From the NCBI GenBank assembly GCA_903813345.2, contig CAIIXF020000010.1, positions 33,963,425 through 34,027,424 of the forward strand: DNA of 64,000 nt, read 5' to 3'. Each line of letters opens with the position of its first letter. Within the stretch, counting starts at the first letter, position 1. Under the pieces are notes generated by a model that searched no databases, had not been told where the DNA came from, and saw only the letters and a program-made list of their open reading frames with translations. Source of the DNA: Owenia fusiformis (taxonomy: Eukaryota; Annelida; Polychaeta; Sabellida; Oweniidae). This document shows, one piece after another, positions 33,501 to 42,535 of this stretch. Made by a program: the position numbers and the translations under genes.

Positions 33501-35584
33501 AGATGGCTGCTGAATTTTGAAATAACCGCTAGTTTTCGTAAAACATGTAATCCTTAATAACTCAAATACCAGTGAACAGATTTTGTTCAAATTTTAAATA
33601 CTGATGCCTTTGGACACAAGAGCTCTGCTCTATAAATAATTTTTAAAAATGGCCGCCAATTATTGTAAGAGAATGAAATCGTTGATAACACGAATACCAG
33701 TTGATGGATTTCGTTCAGAATTGATATACACACCCCTCCATAAGTTTGGCAACCTTTTTTCCTCATTGAACTACGTGCTAAAGCCTCTTTACCTTCGAAT
33801 TTTTATTTACTTAACCTGCGATGAAAATACTTATACTATTGATGGAAACGTAATTTGACTTTAATTCCAATACCTCCAAATTTTCTCAATTTTTTTTCTC
33901 AATTACAATAGGTCGAAAATTGATGATAAATTTGATGAATTTTTGAAAATCGACATTCCCATGTTAACCAATGGGAAATGGTAGGTTTGCCGCAAGTCAT
34001 ATGACAGAATATCCATCCATCCGAGTCCTTGCAAAAAATACGAGTTAGGCAGGCAATTGAATTTGCTAACTTTATTTAACAAAAAATTGATATGTTTCTT
34101 CAGGTTCAACAAAGTTATAGGGCCTTAAAGTCAAAGTTGTTTTTCAAAAAAGCTCTCCCATTGAAATAACACAGGAGGCGAAAAATCATTTTCAAAAATG
34201 ACTTTGAAGCGCTGTAACTTTAATATTCATCAAATAAACTAAACACTTAGTGTTTTAAAAAGTTAGTCAATTCAATTTTCTATATTAAAATATTTTTGCT
34301 GAATCTTTTACTGAAAAATCCTAACTGCTTATCGCAGGGGGTAAAAAGAAAGAATATATTCTGGATTTTGAATCCCTGTGATCGGAGGATGTTCACAGTT
34401 CAAATTCAACTTCTGTAGTAATATGACATCACCTTCCAATATGTCTCATTGACCTTTTATTGTTTTTCAAAACATTTCTCTCAATATCAAATCAGGAAAT
34501 TAGGATGGTATGCAGGGCAGGGTAGGGCCGAGATTATTTTGAAATAATACCAAGTCAATGATTTATCTACTTTCTTACTAATTCACTGATTTGTATTTGC
34601 TGTACATCTTTAAATATTAATGCTAAAGACACAAACAAGTTGAATTGGAAATTGTTGATTATTCAAATATTCAGTTTTTGCAATACTACCTTTGACAATG
34701 CATGAGTTCATAAGTTCAGTTTTTTACCTTCATTTTTGTTTTAAAATATAATAGATTACTAATCTTGAAAACGTTTGACCTTAATAAGTAAAATAGGAGT
34801 TTGCGCGTCAGGGAAAGTAACCACGAATCAAAAAAGTAACATTACAGTGTATTTAAAACTGAGATATTGATCCTTAACCCTTATCTTGTTAGACTTAAAA
34901 GAATTACACCCCTTCCCCTATGATCTGGGAAATGAACATACTAGGTTATGCATGTTCGGAGTTTTTCTGCGACCCTCAATAGGGTCACATGTTATTTTTC
35001 AAATTTGAACCACTCCTGCCCAACAATGTCTACATCTATATTGAAAAGAATGTAGAGAAGAATGTTTTGATAAAATGTATAAAAACAAGAAAATTCAGTG
35101 AAAAAATTCAGAAAATTTTCAGATTTTTTTTCACTGAATTTTCACGTTTTTTATACATTTTATTAAACAAATTTTCTCACCGGTCTTTTCTAGGCACATA
35201 CGTGCACTCTTTGAGCAAAACTGGAAGATGTAGACAATGTGGGAAAGGAGAGATTCATGTTTGAAAAATAACACGTGACCCAATTGAGGAATGCAGCAAA
35301 TTCCGAACATGCACCCTTGCCTTAATATGTATACATAACTAGAAAATTGAGCATTCTTCTTTTCAAATTTGCAAAAAATCTCATGATGCAGATCTACCCT
35401 AATCGAGAAGTGTTACAATTGGCTCGAATTCCAAACTTTTACTGAACCAGCAGTACACATGAGAAACCATATTGTCGAATGATGTAAATCAATTAAAGTT
35501 CATTGAAATAAAATACATACCTCCAGCGACGGATCCTATAACGAACAGGGCAAAGACGGCGAGTTTCCATGTAGAGCCTTCCAT
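24595..35584 (-). CDS. gene B: secreted protein with four ShKT domains (complete model)
   Basis: Discontinuous minus-strand model: 35584-35521, 27605-27483, 27357-27238, 27112-26993, 25688-25566, 24599-24595. The exons total 555 bp, 184 codons plus TAA, and every intron is phase 1 with GT-AG ends. Layout: residues 1-21 signal peptide; ShKT domains at about 22-62, 63-102, 103-142 and 143-183; a final Gly. Each domain has six Cys, predicting three disulfides per domain. ShKT modules occur in secreted enzymes, nematode and mollusc secretory proteins and cnidarian channel blockers. No Lys-Tyr pair sits at the position known to matter for channel block, so that role is not supported. Domains 1 and 4 are near-identical, as are 2 and 3. 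The first intron is 7.9 kb. Confidence 0.75.
24605..25540. other. gene B last intron, no further exon seen
   Basis: AT-rich intron DNA. A TA-flanked 'GGAGACACCCTGTA' near 25238-25251 resembles the tip of a mariner-type element, but a partner end was not found. Confidence 0.35.
25540..26345 (-). repeat. duplicate of 27465-27905 (ShKT exon plus 5' intron)
   Basis: The exon, its splice sites and flanking intron are near-identical to 27465-27905. The shared tail is 'TGCGTGGTTCAAAAATAATT' through 'GGGGGAGGGATCGCTCGAAC'. Here an extra stretch (about 25840-26250) separates the parts, so either an insertion occurred here or a deletion in the other copy. Confidence 0.8.
25566..25688 (-). CDS. gene B ShKT domain 4 exon
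   Basis: A 123-bp phase 1-1 exon (acceptor TTCTTGCAG, donor GTAAGT). Cys pattern C-x6-C-x10-C-x8-C-x3-C-x2-C, starting ACYDKSPSC, with NRLNC in the middle and ACMKSCNTC at the end, then VNGGT. It is almost identical to the exon at 27483-27605 (only a few changed residues: LLEK for FPAK, LSRT for LPST). CMKSCNTC sets this pair apart from the CKKTCN(I/L)C type. Upstream intron motif: TGTCTAACAATTAGCATCTA. Confidence 0.88.
26427..26740. other. gene B intron, no gene recognised
   Basis: Short frames only. It carries a G-tract at about 26679-26688. No splice-flanked exon is visible. Confidence 0.3.
26993..27112 (-). CDS. gene B ShKT domain 3 exon
   Basis: A 120-bp phase 1-1 exon: acceptor TTGCAG, donor GTAAGT. 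It encodes DCEDERRDC, then KKYRHMSC, FAKRFC and KKTCNICGNGRT. Spacing is C-x6-C-x9-C-x8-C-x3-C-x2-C. It differs from the neighbouring domain 2 exon at four positions (HM/GM, ST/SL, GN/GD, GR/GG), so the two split recently. The domain is strongly basic, unlike domains 1 and 4. Confidence 0.88.
27238..27357 (-). CDS. gene B ShKT domain 2 exon
   Basis: A 120-bp phase 1-1 exon with the same splice signals as its downstream twin. It has DCEDERRDC at Cys1-Cys2, KKYRGMSC at Cys3, FAKRFC at Cys4 and KKTCNICGDGGT at the end. The Asp after Cys1+1 and the final CxxxCxxC are the hallmarks of ShKT. The 125-bp intron on either side is unusually compact for this locus. Confidence 0.88.
27483..27605 (-). CDS. 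gene B ShKT domain 1 exon
   Basis: A 123-bp phase 1-1 exon, first after the signal exon. ACYDKSPSC, KRVNRLNC, TKQAC and MKSCNTCVNGGT mark the six Cys (C-x6-C-x10-C-x8-C-x3-C-x2-C). It is nearly identical to domain 4 (25566-25688), giving a 1-2-3-4 order in which the outer and inner pairs are separate duplications. The intron upstream is 7.9 kb. Confidence 0.88.
27910..28880. other. gene B first intron, no exon seen
   Basis: AT-rich sequence with overlapping minus-strand frames of about 70 codons (28256-28589) and no recognisable product. TATAC-rich phrases (27990-28160: GGCCGTATAA, GGCGTATAATAC) hint at a decayed repeat. Confidence 0.35.
28885..30445. repeat. inverted duplicate of 35846-36205, here interrupted
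   Basis: 28885-29041 and 30275-30445 together are the reverse complement of 36205-35846. Shared phrases are 'CCGATCAGGTTTGGCCAGAG', 'GCTTGTATCGAGGGACGGAT', 'TGCTAACTTCAAACTCGATC' and 'TTGTTGCAATATGTTTGAGG'. The intervening 1.2 kb is an insertion. Confidence 0.8.
29042..30274. mobile_element. 1.23-kb insertion carrying repeated GGC(A/G)CGCAGTTTG motifs
   Basis: It is flanked by AGATTCATG (29033-29041) and AGATTCGTG (30275-30283). The empty site AGATTCGTG is at 36024-36032 (reverse strand). At least eight copies of TAGGC(A/G)CGCAGTTTG or close variants occur in both orientations, near 29055, 29090, 29455, 29484, 29815, 29848, 30225 and 30246. Conventional terminal repeats are weak, and no transposase frame is present. 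Dense subterminal motifs are typical of hAT, Spm or fold-back elements (known); the class here is undetermined. Confidence 0.72.
30446..30895. other. gene B first intron, no gene recognised
   Basis: AT-rich DNA with short frames only. Nothing supports an exon or RNA gene. Confidence 0.35.
30896..31024. mobile_element. palindromic MITE, 'TAATGCCT' family copy 3
   Basis: TAATGCCTTGGTCACATTTG at 30896 faces GCAAATGTGACCAATACATA at its end. The inner arms are swapped relative to copy 2 (GGCGCCGGCCGATGGATCGG on the right), resembling the left arm of copy 1, as if arms had been exchanged. It lies in the gene B first intron. Confidence 0.78.
31640..32060. repeat. GCCGGCTTCTG repeat cluster, with a near-identical 90-bp direct copy
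   Basis: Units with AGCCGGCTTTTGGAGTC, CAGAACCCGGCTTCTGGAG and AAGCAAGTTTTTAAAAGCC repeat at 31655-31860. The stretch GAGTCTCCAGGAAGCCAGTT through GCTTCTGCAGTCAC (31756-31842) recurs at 31979-32046. Flanking GGAGTCCGAG and CTCGGACTTCC suggest an inverted end. A long minus-strand frame (31895-32389) crosses it. Confidence 0.6.
32062..32820. other. gene B first intron, no gene recognised
   Basis: AT-rich DNA. Part of a 164-codon minus-strand open frame (31895-32389) lies here without a recognisable domain, so I do not call it a gene. Confidence 0.35.
32825..33720. repeat. array of about 110-135-bp 'ACTCAAATACCAGT' units with CCGTCCGTCC head
   Basis: It opens with a CGTTCGTCCGTCCGTCCGTC tetranucleotide tract (32872-32897). 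Units follow with 'GATAACTCAAATACCAGTGA', 'TTTTGTTCAAATTTTATATG', 'GACAAAGGAGCTTTGCTCAA' and 'TTTTCAAGATGGCTGCTGAA', near 32935, 33060, 33265, 33412, 33553 and 33680. Some intervals are doubled. It is non-coding. Confidence 0.75.
33745..34345. repeat. dispersed repeat, partner of 36800-37395
   Basis: 'AAGTTTGGCAACC...TAAAGCCTCT' at 33745-33790 is the reverse complement of 37335-37388. 'CTTGCAATGAAGATACTTAT' type sequence, 'CCCATGTTAACCAATG' and the 'AACACAGGAGGCGAAAAATC' hairpin also have counterparts at 36840-37060. Direct and inverted matches coexist, so the unit is itself partly palindromic. Confidence 0.55.
34346..34940. other. gene B first intron, no gene recognised
   Basis: AT-rich sequence; no exon or repeat boundary could be supported. 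Confidence 0.35.
34948..35318. mobile_element. fold-back MITE family F, single-hairpin copy
   Basis: GCATGTTCGGAGTTTTTCTGC near 34952 faces GCAGCAAATTCCGAACATGC near 35295-35314. Arms of about 170 bp carry GTCTACATCT/AGATGTAGAC and TGTATAAAAACAAGAAAATT. It is the simplest intact copy of the family seen at 8746-9313 and 60283-60600. Confidence 0.78.
35521..35584 (-). CDS. gene B first coding exon (signal peptide)
   Basis: ATG at 35584-35582; donor GTATGT after 35521. It encodes 21 residues plus one base. N-region MEGSTWK, hydrophobic core LAVFALFVIG and small residues SVAG give a standard secretory signal peptide, with likely cleavage after Ala or Gly at the exon end. It differs from the gene A exon by a few bases only, and the upstream 130 bp are also shared. 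The phase-1 donor matches all ShKT exons. Confidence 0.88.
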
Positions 35585-35716
35585 CTTAGCGTAAATACCA
35601 AAACGCATTTGTCAAAATCTTAGCCAGCTCGCCAACATATAGGTTTGTTGCGCAATTAGTGTGTACTGAGGCATCAGTAAATACATGTACCTTTGTGCGC
35701 TGCTCATCTGGACAGT
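35585..35716 (-). promoter_or_regulatory. conserved 5' flank (promoter/5' UTR) of gene B
   Basis: It matches 12788-12916 almost base for base. TATA-like CCTATATG (minus strand, about 35642-35635) lies roughly 50-58 bp before the ATG. AATTGCGCAACAAACC and CAGTACACACTAATTG are also shared. The block ends at GTTAAGG, where a family H transposon fragment begins. Confidence 0.5.
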
Positions 35717-35845
35717 TAAGGCTCAGCTGGAAAGTAACATTTTGGTAAAATTGCTATACCTACACATGTTATTTTCTGGTACAAAATTAAAATTGAAGGC
35801 ATGTGTGTTTTTCCTTGTTTTTTCAGGAAAGTATTATTTTATTTT
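35717..35845. mobile_element. family H terminal fragment abutting the gene B promoter
   Basis: TTAAGGCTCAGCTGGAAAGT then 'TTGGTAAAATTGCTATACCT' and 'CACATGTTATTTTCTGGTAC' match the left arm at 62973-63110. In gene A the corresponding position reads GACAGTTAAGGTAGTT without the element, so the fragment begins at the TTAA just upstream of the conserved block. Confidence 0.7.
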
Positions 35846-36205
35846 ATCATATATATATATTATATAAATTATATAAGATATTGCAAATCCCTCAAACATA
35901 TTGCAACAACCTGATGACAAAATCAATAATATGATGAAAAACACAGGCAAATGATCACTTCAATGGACACCTCGTGACATTTTGCGGCATAAAGATCGAG
36001 TTTGAAGTTAGCAATTTAATTGGCACGAATCTAAATCACGTGTAATATCCGTCCCTCGATACAAGCCCTACTTTGGCAATAAATGTAATCCATGAGTTTT
36101 TAAGAACAATTTGCTCTGGCCAAACCTGATCGGTTAAATATTTTAGTTCACATCTTGTCACGTAGTAAGCGTTTGTATGTATACCCATTATTGTAAGTCG
36201 GTATT
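35846..36205. repeat. empty-site copy of the 28885-30445 repeat (inverted)
   Basis: Continuous reverse complement of the flanks of the 29042-30274 insertion, with the target AGATTCGTG present once (CACGAATCT at 36024-36032). It serves as the pre-insertion reference. Confidence 0.8.
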
Positions 36206-36790
36206 GTAAGTCACAGATAGGTGTCTCTAGTTATGTTTATATTTGATGATGTCTCTTATTAATGTAGCTTCTCAATAAAGTTGAATAACCTTAATAATTG
36301 CTCCTGTTTTATATATCACGTATTCACTAACAGACAGGGAAATGCTTAAAAAAACTCCCCCGATTCATTTCACAAACAACCTCCCCTCCTTTTTAGAAAT
36401 TTTGACCGGGGGTTCCACTGCCGGATCTGGTGGGGAAAAAATTGGGCCCAAAAAATGTTGGGCCAAAAAAGGCCTTAAGGTCCAAAAAGTGGGCATTTTT
36501 GGTCATTAAATTTTGAAGAAAATGGGCCTCAAAATTTCAAAATTTGGACCCAATTTTGTGTTTAAAGGGACCAATTCTAGGGCGAACGTTTTTTCTCTGA
36601 CCTGAAATTTGGGCCCTCCCCCTTGTTGGTTCCCAGATCAGCCCTTGGGTTCCCACGAACCCCGCTACGCTACGTGCATGGGGATGATTTATTTTGTCCG
36701 AGGTGAAGCAGCTTTTAAGTTAAAAACGAATTGCGTGAAGTAATCGATAGTTCTAAGTAAAAAAACATGCCCCAGGGTCTTCCTAAAATT
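36206..36790. other. no gene recognised
   Basis: It contains a G/C-punctuated stretch (36400-36660) with GGGCCCAAAAAATGTTGGGCC and similar local palindromes. It is probably a decayed repeat; no frame of interest. Confidence 0.35.
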
Positions 36791-36799
36791 AGGCAGTGT

Positions 36800-37395
36800 A
36801 AGCTCCAAATTGGGCTTGTTAAAAACTCCGTATGTTTGACTTTTTATTTGTATAACTTGCAATGAAGATACTTATGATAAAATTGTAGATATAATTTGAC
36901 TTTATTCCCTATACCTCCAATTTTTCTATGACTGATGAATACTTGAAAGTCGTTATGCCCATGTAAACCAATGCAGAAATGGTTGGTTCAGGGAAAGTCA
37001 TGAAACATTAAAGTTCTAGCTTCTAAGTCATGTTTAAAAATCATTTTTCGTCTCCTGTGTTATTTCAATTGGAGAGACTTTGGAGGCCTATAACTTTCTT
37101 GAACACAAAGATAATTTTTTTGTAAACACTTGCATAGTTCAAATTCAAAATATTAACCCAAGTGTCTACTCAAGAAGTATTTTGTGAGAAAAAATGGTGG
37201 TATTGGAAATTATGCCAATTTATATTTCCAGCCTTAAAATACGAGTCATAGTTGGCTAGTTTTTGCTATACAGAATTTGTATAGCAAAAACTAGCCAACT
37301 ATGAGATTATGCAAATAAGAATTCAAACATATAGAGGCTTTAACACGAAATCCAATGGGGAAATAAGGGTTGCCAAACTTGCCAAACTAGAAATT
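36800..37395. repeat. dispersed repeat, partner of 33745-34345, with 59-bp hairpin
   Basis: It shares landmarks with 33745-34345 in both orientations. At 37246-37304 it contains a perfect 26-bp-arm hairpin (arms TCATAGTTGGCTAGTTTTTG onward, loop AGAATTT). Confidence 0.6.
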
Positions 37396-37399
37396 TGGA

Positions 37400-38050
37400 C
37401 CCTCCTTGTTAGTTTCTGGATCAGCCTATGAACACTGTAGAAGCTAGAATGAATGGAGGGGGATTCATGAAAAACATGAAAAATAGAACCCCTGGTCACC
37501 AAATTCTGGCTACGCCGGTGTTAATAAATGGGTTGTTTTTGGTTAATATCGTAATAACATTGGATAAGGACACCATCAACCAAACGTTTGGCCTATTTTC
37601 TAAAAAGAACATCTTGTTTCTCTCAATCTAAATATATCAATGTTTGTTCTACATTGTCAACAACTTCTGAAAAGGGGAAGGGTATTTAAAATGCGATAAA
37701 GTTAAAAAACACAAATTCCTTGTTAGTTTCCCATTGGGAAAACCCATAGACATTGTTGTCATAATTTTGAAAATGGAAATTTGATTGCTTCAGAACTAGA
37801 TTATCAATACCATACTACTTTTGAAAGTTTCAGAGACCTTCTCAATAATCTTTTTGTGCAAAAAAAATCAGAAAGGAAATATCCTCTTTTCAGTAAATGG
37901 ATTCAACATTTTTATTAATATCTTTTCAGAAACTGCTGGGGATTTTAGTCCGTATTTCTGGAACAATTTCACAAGTGAGTTTTGCATCCCATGCGAATAT
38001 CTTCTCGATATCAATAGTACATTAACATCATTTCTAAGGGCAATATTGAA
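37400..38050. other. no gene recognised
   Basis: AT-rich DNA with short frames on both strands, none recognised. Confidence 0.3.
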
Positions 38051-38053
38051 CAT

Positions 38054-38183
38054 ATATTTCACTCTATTGAGGTGAATACCTGTACATCTTTCACAAGTGA
38101 TATTCCACGAAGCCCGAAGGGCAAGTGGAATATCACGTGTGAAAGTGCTACTGTAGGTATTCACCGAGAATAGAGTGAAATAT
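38054..38183. repeat. 130-bp palindrome with CCCGAAGGG-type loop
   Basis: ATATTTCACTCTATTGAGGT on the left faces ACCGAGAATAGAGTGAAATAT on the right. The inner arms are GTGATATTCCAC/GTGGAATATCAC around GAAGCCCGAAGGGC. It is part of a cluster of GATATC-rich palindromes (38290-38600, 39028-39290). Confidence 0.75.
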
Positions 38184-38279
38184 TTGTTTTATTATATCAC
38201 TGTCTCGCTAAACATCCCTAATATTATTAAGTCATTTTGACTTACACTGAACTAAATTATTTACACTGAACGAAAACAA

Positions 38280-39290
38280 ATTCTTTGAAAATTCCCGGGA
38301 GCGTGGGATATCGCTAGATATCTCACGGTTGTCTTATCTGATTAGCATTGCCATTGAATATCGCCAGATATCCCACGACATGTGACCCAGTTTTGACCAA
38401 TCATACTATCGCTAGCCAGATAGTGATATAATAATTCACTTTATCCCACGATTAATGTGTTATCTGTTCAATTACAGCAATTGATATTTCTGATATTATT
38501 GAAATCCGTGTGATATTTTCCAGAAAATCGTTTATCAAACTCATATGCGTGTGATATCGTTTATCTCACGCATATCTGTGTGATATCACATTTGCATTTC
38601 GCGCCACAATATTGTTGGAAATAAGGTCAGATAATTTATTCTCCTTTGAGAAAATAGGTCCGTTAATTTATTCTGTTTAAGTTTCATTGGTGTATTGAAT
38701 CACGGTTGTGCATATAATTTGATTAGAAGGCTGCTAAATAACTATTAAAAATGGTATTTACGACGAACTATATCATGTACAGAAAGTAGTGCATATTACT
38801 GCGCAGTGAGTAAAGTACAAATCAAAATGGCAAAACAATGTTTACATGTTCATTTTATTGTTTATTTTACATGTTTATTTTAATTGTTAAAATAAAGTGT
38901 TTCAAATATTCAATTGATATTCTAATTTCTAGTTTATATTATCTGCCATATACTGGAAATTGGATCAGAACATCACAAGGTGATTGTAATCATGGGATAA
39001 TCCCAATATCACATAATTTCTCGTGCTATAATTTTATCGCCTCGTAGATATCAAATATCTACACTCATTCGCTTCGCTCACTCGTGTTGATATTTGATAT
39101 CAACTCGCCGATAAAAATGATATCACTCAAAATGATGTGATATATAGAGGATATCCTATGATTTATGAGTGATATGATTTTTATCCACGAATGGATATGA
39201 TATCTGCACGAGCGAGCGTAGCGAGAGAGTGCAGATATCAATATTCATGAGTGGATTAAAATCATATCACGAGTAAATCATAGGATGTTC
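38280..39290. repeat. cluster of GATATC-rich palindromes with GCGAAGCG/GCGTAGCG loops
   Basis: 39028-39130 contains GATATCAAATATCTACACTC facing GTGTTGATATTTGATATC around TTCGCTTCGCTC. 39150-39290 contains GATATGATATCTGCAC facing GTGCAGATATC around GAGCGAGCGTAGCGAGAG. 38290-38400 and 38505-38600 hold GATATCGC, AGATATC and TGTGATATC repeats. Short open frames here are by-products. Confidence 0.65.
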
Positions 39291-39639
39291 TTTTTATTCC
39301 ATAGTTTAAGTCATCATCAGAATTGTCGGAAACTAAGTCATTTAATTCGAATTTTCAAAACGATCCGGCGATGTTGACACTTAGCCTCGTTTTGAGTCTG
39401 AAGTAGCAAAAATCCATTAACCATCGCATACGACGTCGTATGTCATGGCTAAAAAACCGTATGCTATGGTTAAGTGAAAATTTGTCAAAAATATCATATT
39501 TTACCACTGATTAGAAAAATATCGTTTTTATTTTCACATGTTATCCAATGAATATCATGCTAACTATGGAATAATCTGTAATTATCCTATGACAAGTGAG
39601 GTTTCAGGTACATAACAGTGGGATATAAAATTGATATCT

Positions 39640-39840
39640 TGGAGGAGCGGGACATATATATATCTCCCGCTGTATATCTCCCGATCCTGATTAATTTTTT
39701 TTTATTTTTTTTGAAATTTTTTTGAAATTTTTTTTGAAAATATTTTTCAAAATTTTTTTTCAAAATTAATTTTTTCAAATTGTATAAAAAAACATTTTTT
39801 CAAATTTTTTTCAATTTTTTTTTCAAAATTATGTTTCACA
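39640..39840. repeat. T-rich low-complexity tract
   Basis: Long runs of TTTTTTGAAA/TTTTTTCAAA between 39690 and 39830. An apparent lysine-rich minus-strand frame is purely compositional. Confidence 0.7.
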
Positions 39841-41130
39841 CCCACTTTTCGGAGCTATTTTCAGTGTTTGGCCTATAACTTAGTCATTATTGCTCAGATT
39901 AAGCTGAAATTTGCACCAAATGAAAGTTAATAGATAGAGCAATCGGAAAGTTTTTAATATATGCAAATATGGTGATTTGCATATCAATTATGACGTCATA
40001 ACTGTTTGTTCTTGCATAATTTATTTTAATCATAATGTATAGATCTGGTAAATTATTGTCTTTAAAATGGTCTGGTCCGTATAATGTTTTTAACTATTCT
40101 TGTTTGTTTCTTTTAGTTGAGTTTATTAGTTTATTCCATTCACACATGTATGATCATAATAGTTGAATAAATATTATGGAAGTGTCCAATTCACACTGTT
40201 GCTTTGGTGACAGCATGCAACAAAACCACCTGCTGTAAACAAGAATTCTTTAGGAAATGTTACATTTTGACCAGTTGACTGACATGTATTCTTTTTAAAA
40301 TTTGATGACAGAAAATAATCTAATAACCATAGTTATTAAATTTGGATTGTGTTATATTATGATGTCATAATGGCAATTTTTAATTAGGGGCGCAGCCAGC
40401 TTTCAGTCAGAAGGGGGCCTGCGATCGTGGCACAGGCAACCAAAAAGTATTTATAAGATAGGTTTTGAATTTTACAAAAATTGATCCAACTTCCTTCAAA
40501 ATTTAGCAAAAAGCTTCAAGTCGAAAGCCTTCTTTTATGTAATGGTTCTATTTTTATCGGATATGAGGGGGTAGGTGAACCCAGCGCACCCCCCCCCCCC
40601 CCTAAGCACTGCCTATGTTAATCCAACTTGATGTTGCTATGGTAACCATTAGGTGAATATGCTAGGTGAATTAGACAATACATGAATAATGTAGATTGGC
40701 TGACTGACAAACTAAGTACCTGTCATGGTATCATAGCTGATTTTTGTGATTATTTTCTTGAAATAAGGTAAAATTGCTCAAAATGATTCCTCTGTAACAG
40801 ACATTGGTACTAACTATCCCATTAATCGCCTAAAACACTTGACAAACATTTTACAAAACACAAATTGTAATACTAAATTTCAGAAATCCCCGCGACGATT
40901 TCGCAAAGATTAGTTTTTGCTTTTTTATCAAGCACGAAACTAAATCGCAGGTGAAAAATACCAGGAGTACAGTACCTGTTATGGTATCATAGCTGCTTTT
41001 TGTGATTATCTCTTGAAATAAGGAAAAATTGCTCAAAATGATTCCAAATTGGAACCTTGTCCTTTGACATTCACCATAAAATGAGGTCAAAGCTGAAAAC
41101 TATGATTGATTCCATTTCTTTATGGAGTAT
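39840..41130 (-). mobile_element. 1.3-kb repeat (family R), inverted copy
   Basis: Reverse complement of 45262-46400 and of 41340-42260. Landmarks are 'GTTTGTTCTTGCATAATTTA', 'TTATGACGTCATAA' and GTTGCTATGGTAAC at 40633-40646. It contains an extra tandem duplicate of 'ATGGTATCATAGCTG...TCAAAATGATTCC' (40725-40800 and 40980-41047). It forms a large inverted pair with the copy at 41340. Confidence 0.75.
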
Positions 41131-41339
41131 GGAGTATGGAAGCCCCTGATTTAAGATATGCTTTTGGTTTTGAAATCCGACATCCAACCATTCAGTTCAA
41201 AATTGGTACAGTTATGTCTACATGACCTAAAAAGACGAAATAGGCTAAAGTATTGACCTATACCATAAAATGATATTATTTTTTATGTAAATTGACGTTG
41301 AACATATTTTTCGGATTTCAAAACCATTAGCAGCTATTA

Positions 41340-42535
41340 ATGCCACGATGGGTATGCCAGTCAGTCAATATACATAATCCATGCATTGTCTGATTCTTTA
41401 GCTTCAATTTGGTGAATATTTCATACACACTCAAGCTGTAATCATGACAAAGATAGAAGCGAAACTTTGAAAAAGCCCTGAACAGTGGGGATGGCATATT
41501 CACCTTGTTACCATAGCAACATCATATTGGATTAACATAGGCATTGCCAGAGGGTGCGATGGGTGCGCCCCCATAAACAAAAAAAATAGAACCATTAAAT
41601 AAAAGAAGAGCTTTAAAATCATTTTGACCTGAAGCAGCTTCTAGCTCAGTTTTGAAGGAAGGTGCATCAATTTTGTAAAATTCAAAACAAATCTTCCCAC
41701 TCTCCTGACTGAACGCTGGCTGCACCCCTGATTAATAATTGCCATTATGACATCAAAACATAACACAATCCAAATTAAATAATTTTCTATAGTTATAAGA
41801 TTATTTTCTGTCATCATATTTAAAAAAGAATACATGAGTCAGTCAGCTAGTCAAAATGTAAAATTTCCCAAAGAATTCTTTTTACATCAGATAGTTTTCC
41901 TACGTGCTGTAACCATAGCAACAGCATAAATTGGACACTTTCATTATATTTTTGATTCCATCAGTTTTTATGACCATGCAAGTATGAATGAAATAAAATT
42001 ATAAACTCAACTTAAAGAAATAAACTAATTAATTAGGTAAAAACATTACTGACTATTTTAAAGACAATAATATCACAGATTAATACATCATGATTAAGAT
42101 AAAATATGCAAGAACAAACATTTATAACGTCATAATCAATATGCAAATCATCCTATTTGCATAGTTTACTAACTGTCTGATTGCTCTATCTATTACCTTT
42201 GATTTGGTGCAAATTTCATCTAAATCTGATCAATAATGAAGAAAATAAGGGCCAAACACTGAAAAGAGCCCCTATAAGTGGGTGGGGCATATTTACTTTG
42301 TTACCATAGCAACGCCATCGTTTATTCAGAATTGTCAACTTAATATATCCTGATTGCATTATCTATTACTTTCAATTTGGTCTGAATTTCATCAAAATCT
42401 GAGCAATAATGGTGGAGATGGGGGCCAAACACTGAAAAGAGCCCCTAAAAACGGGCGTGGCATATTTACTTTGTTACCATAGCAACGGCATCGCAGATTC
42501 AGAATTGCCCATAATATTTCTTGATCATACTTTAT
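41340..42535 (+). mobile_element. 1.2-kb repeat (family R), direct copy
   Basis: It matches 45430-46620 in order: 'AGTGGGGATGGCATATTCACC', 'ATAATTGCCATTATGACATC', 'AAACACTGAAAAGAGCCCCT' and 'TTCAGAATTGCC' near the end. It carries GTTACCATAGCAAC at 41507-41520, 42300-42313 and 42473-42486, and GTAACCATAGCAAC around 41909. The last two lie in about 173-bp internal tandem units. Confidence 0.78.

Noticed and set aside
39587-39778. Lysine-rich minus-strand frame
   Set aside because: It is the translation of a poly-T/TTTGAAA low-complexity tract.
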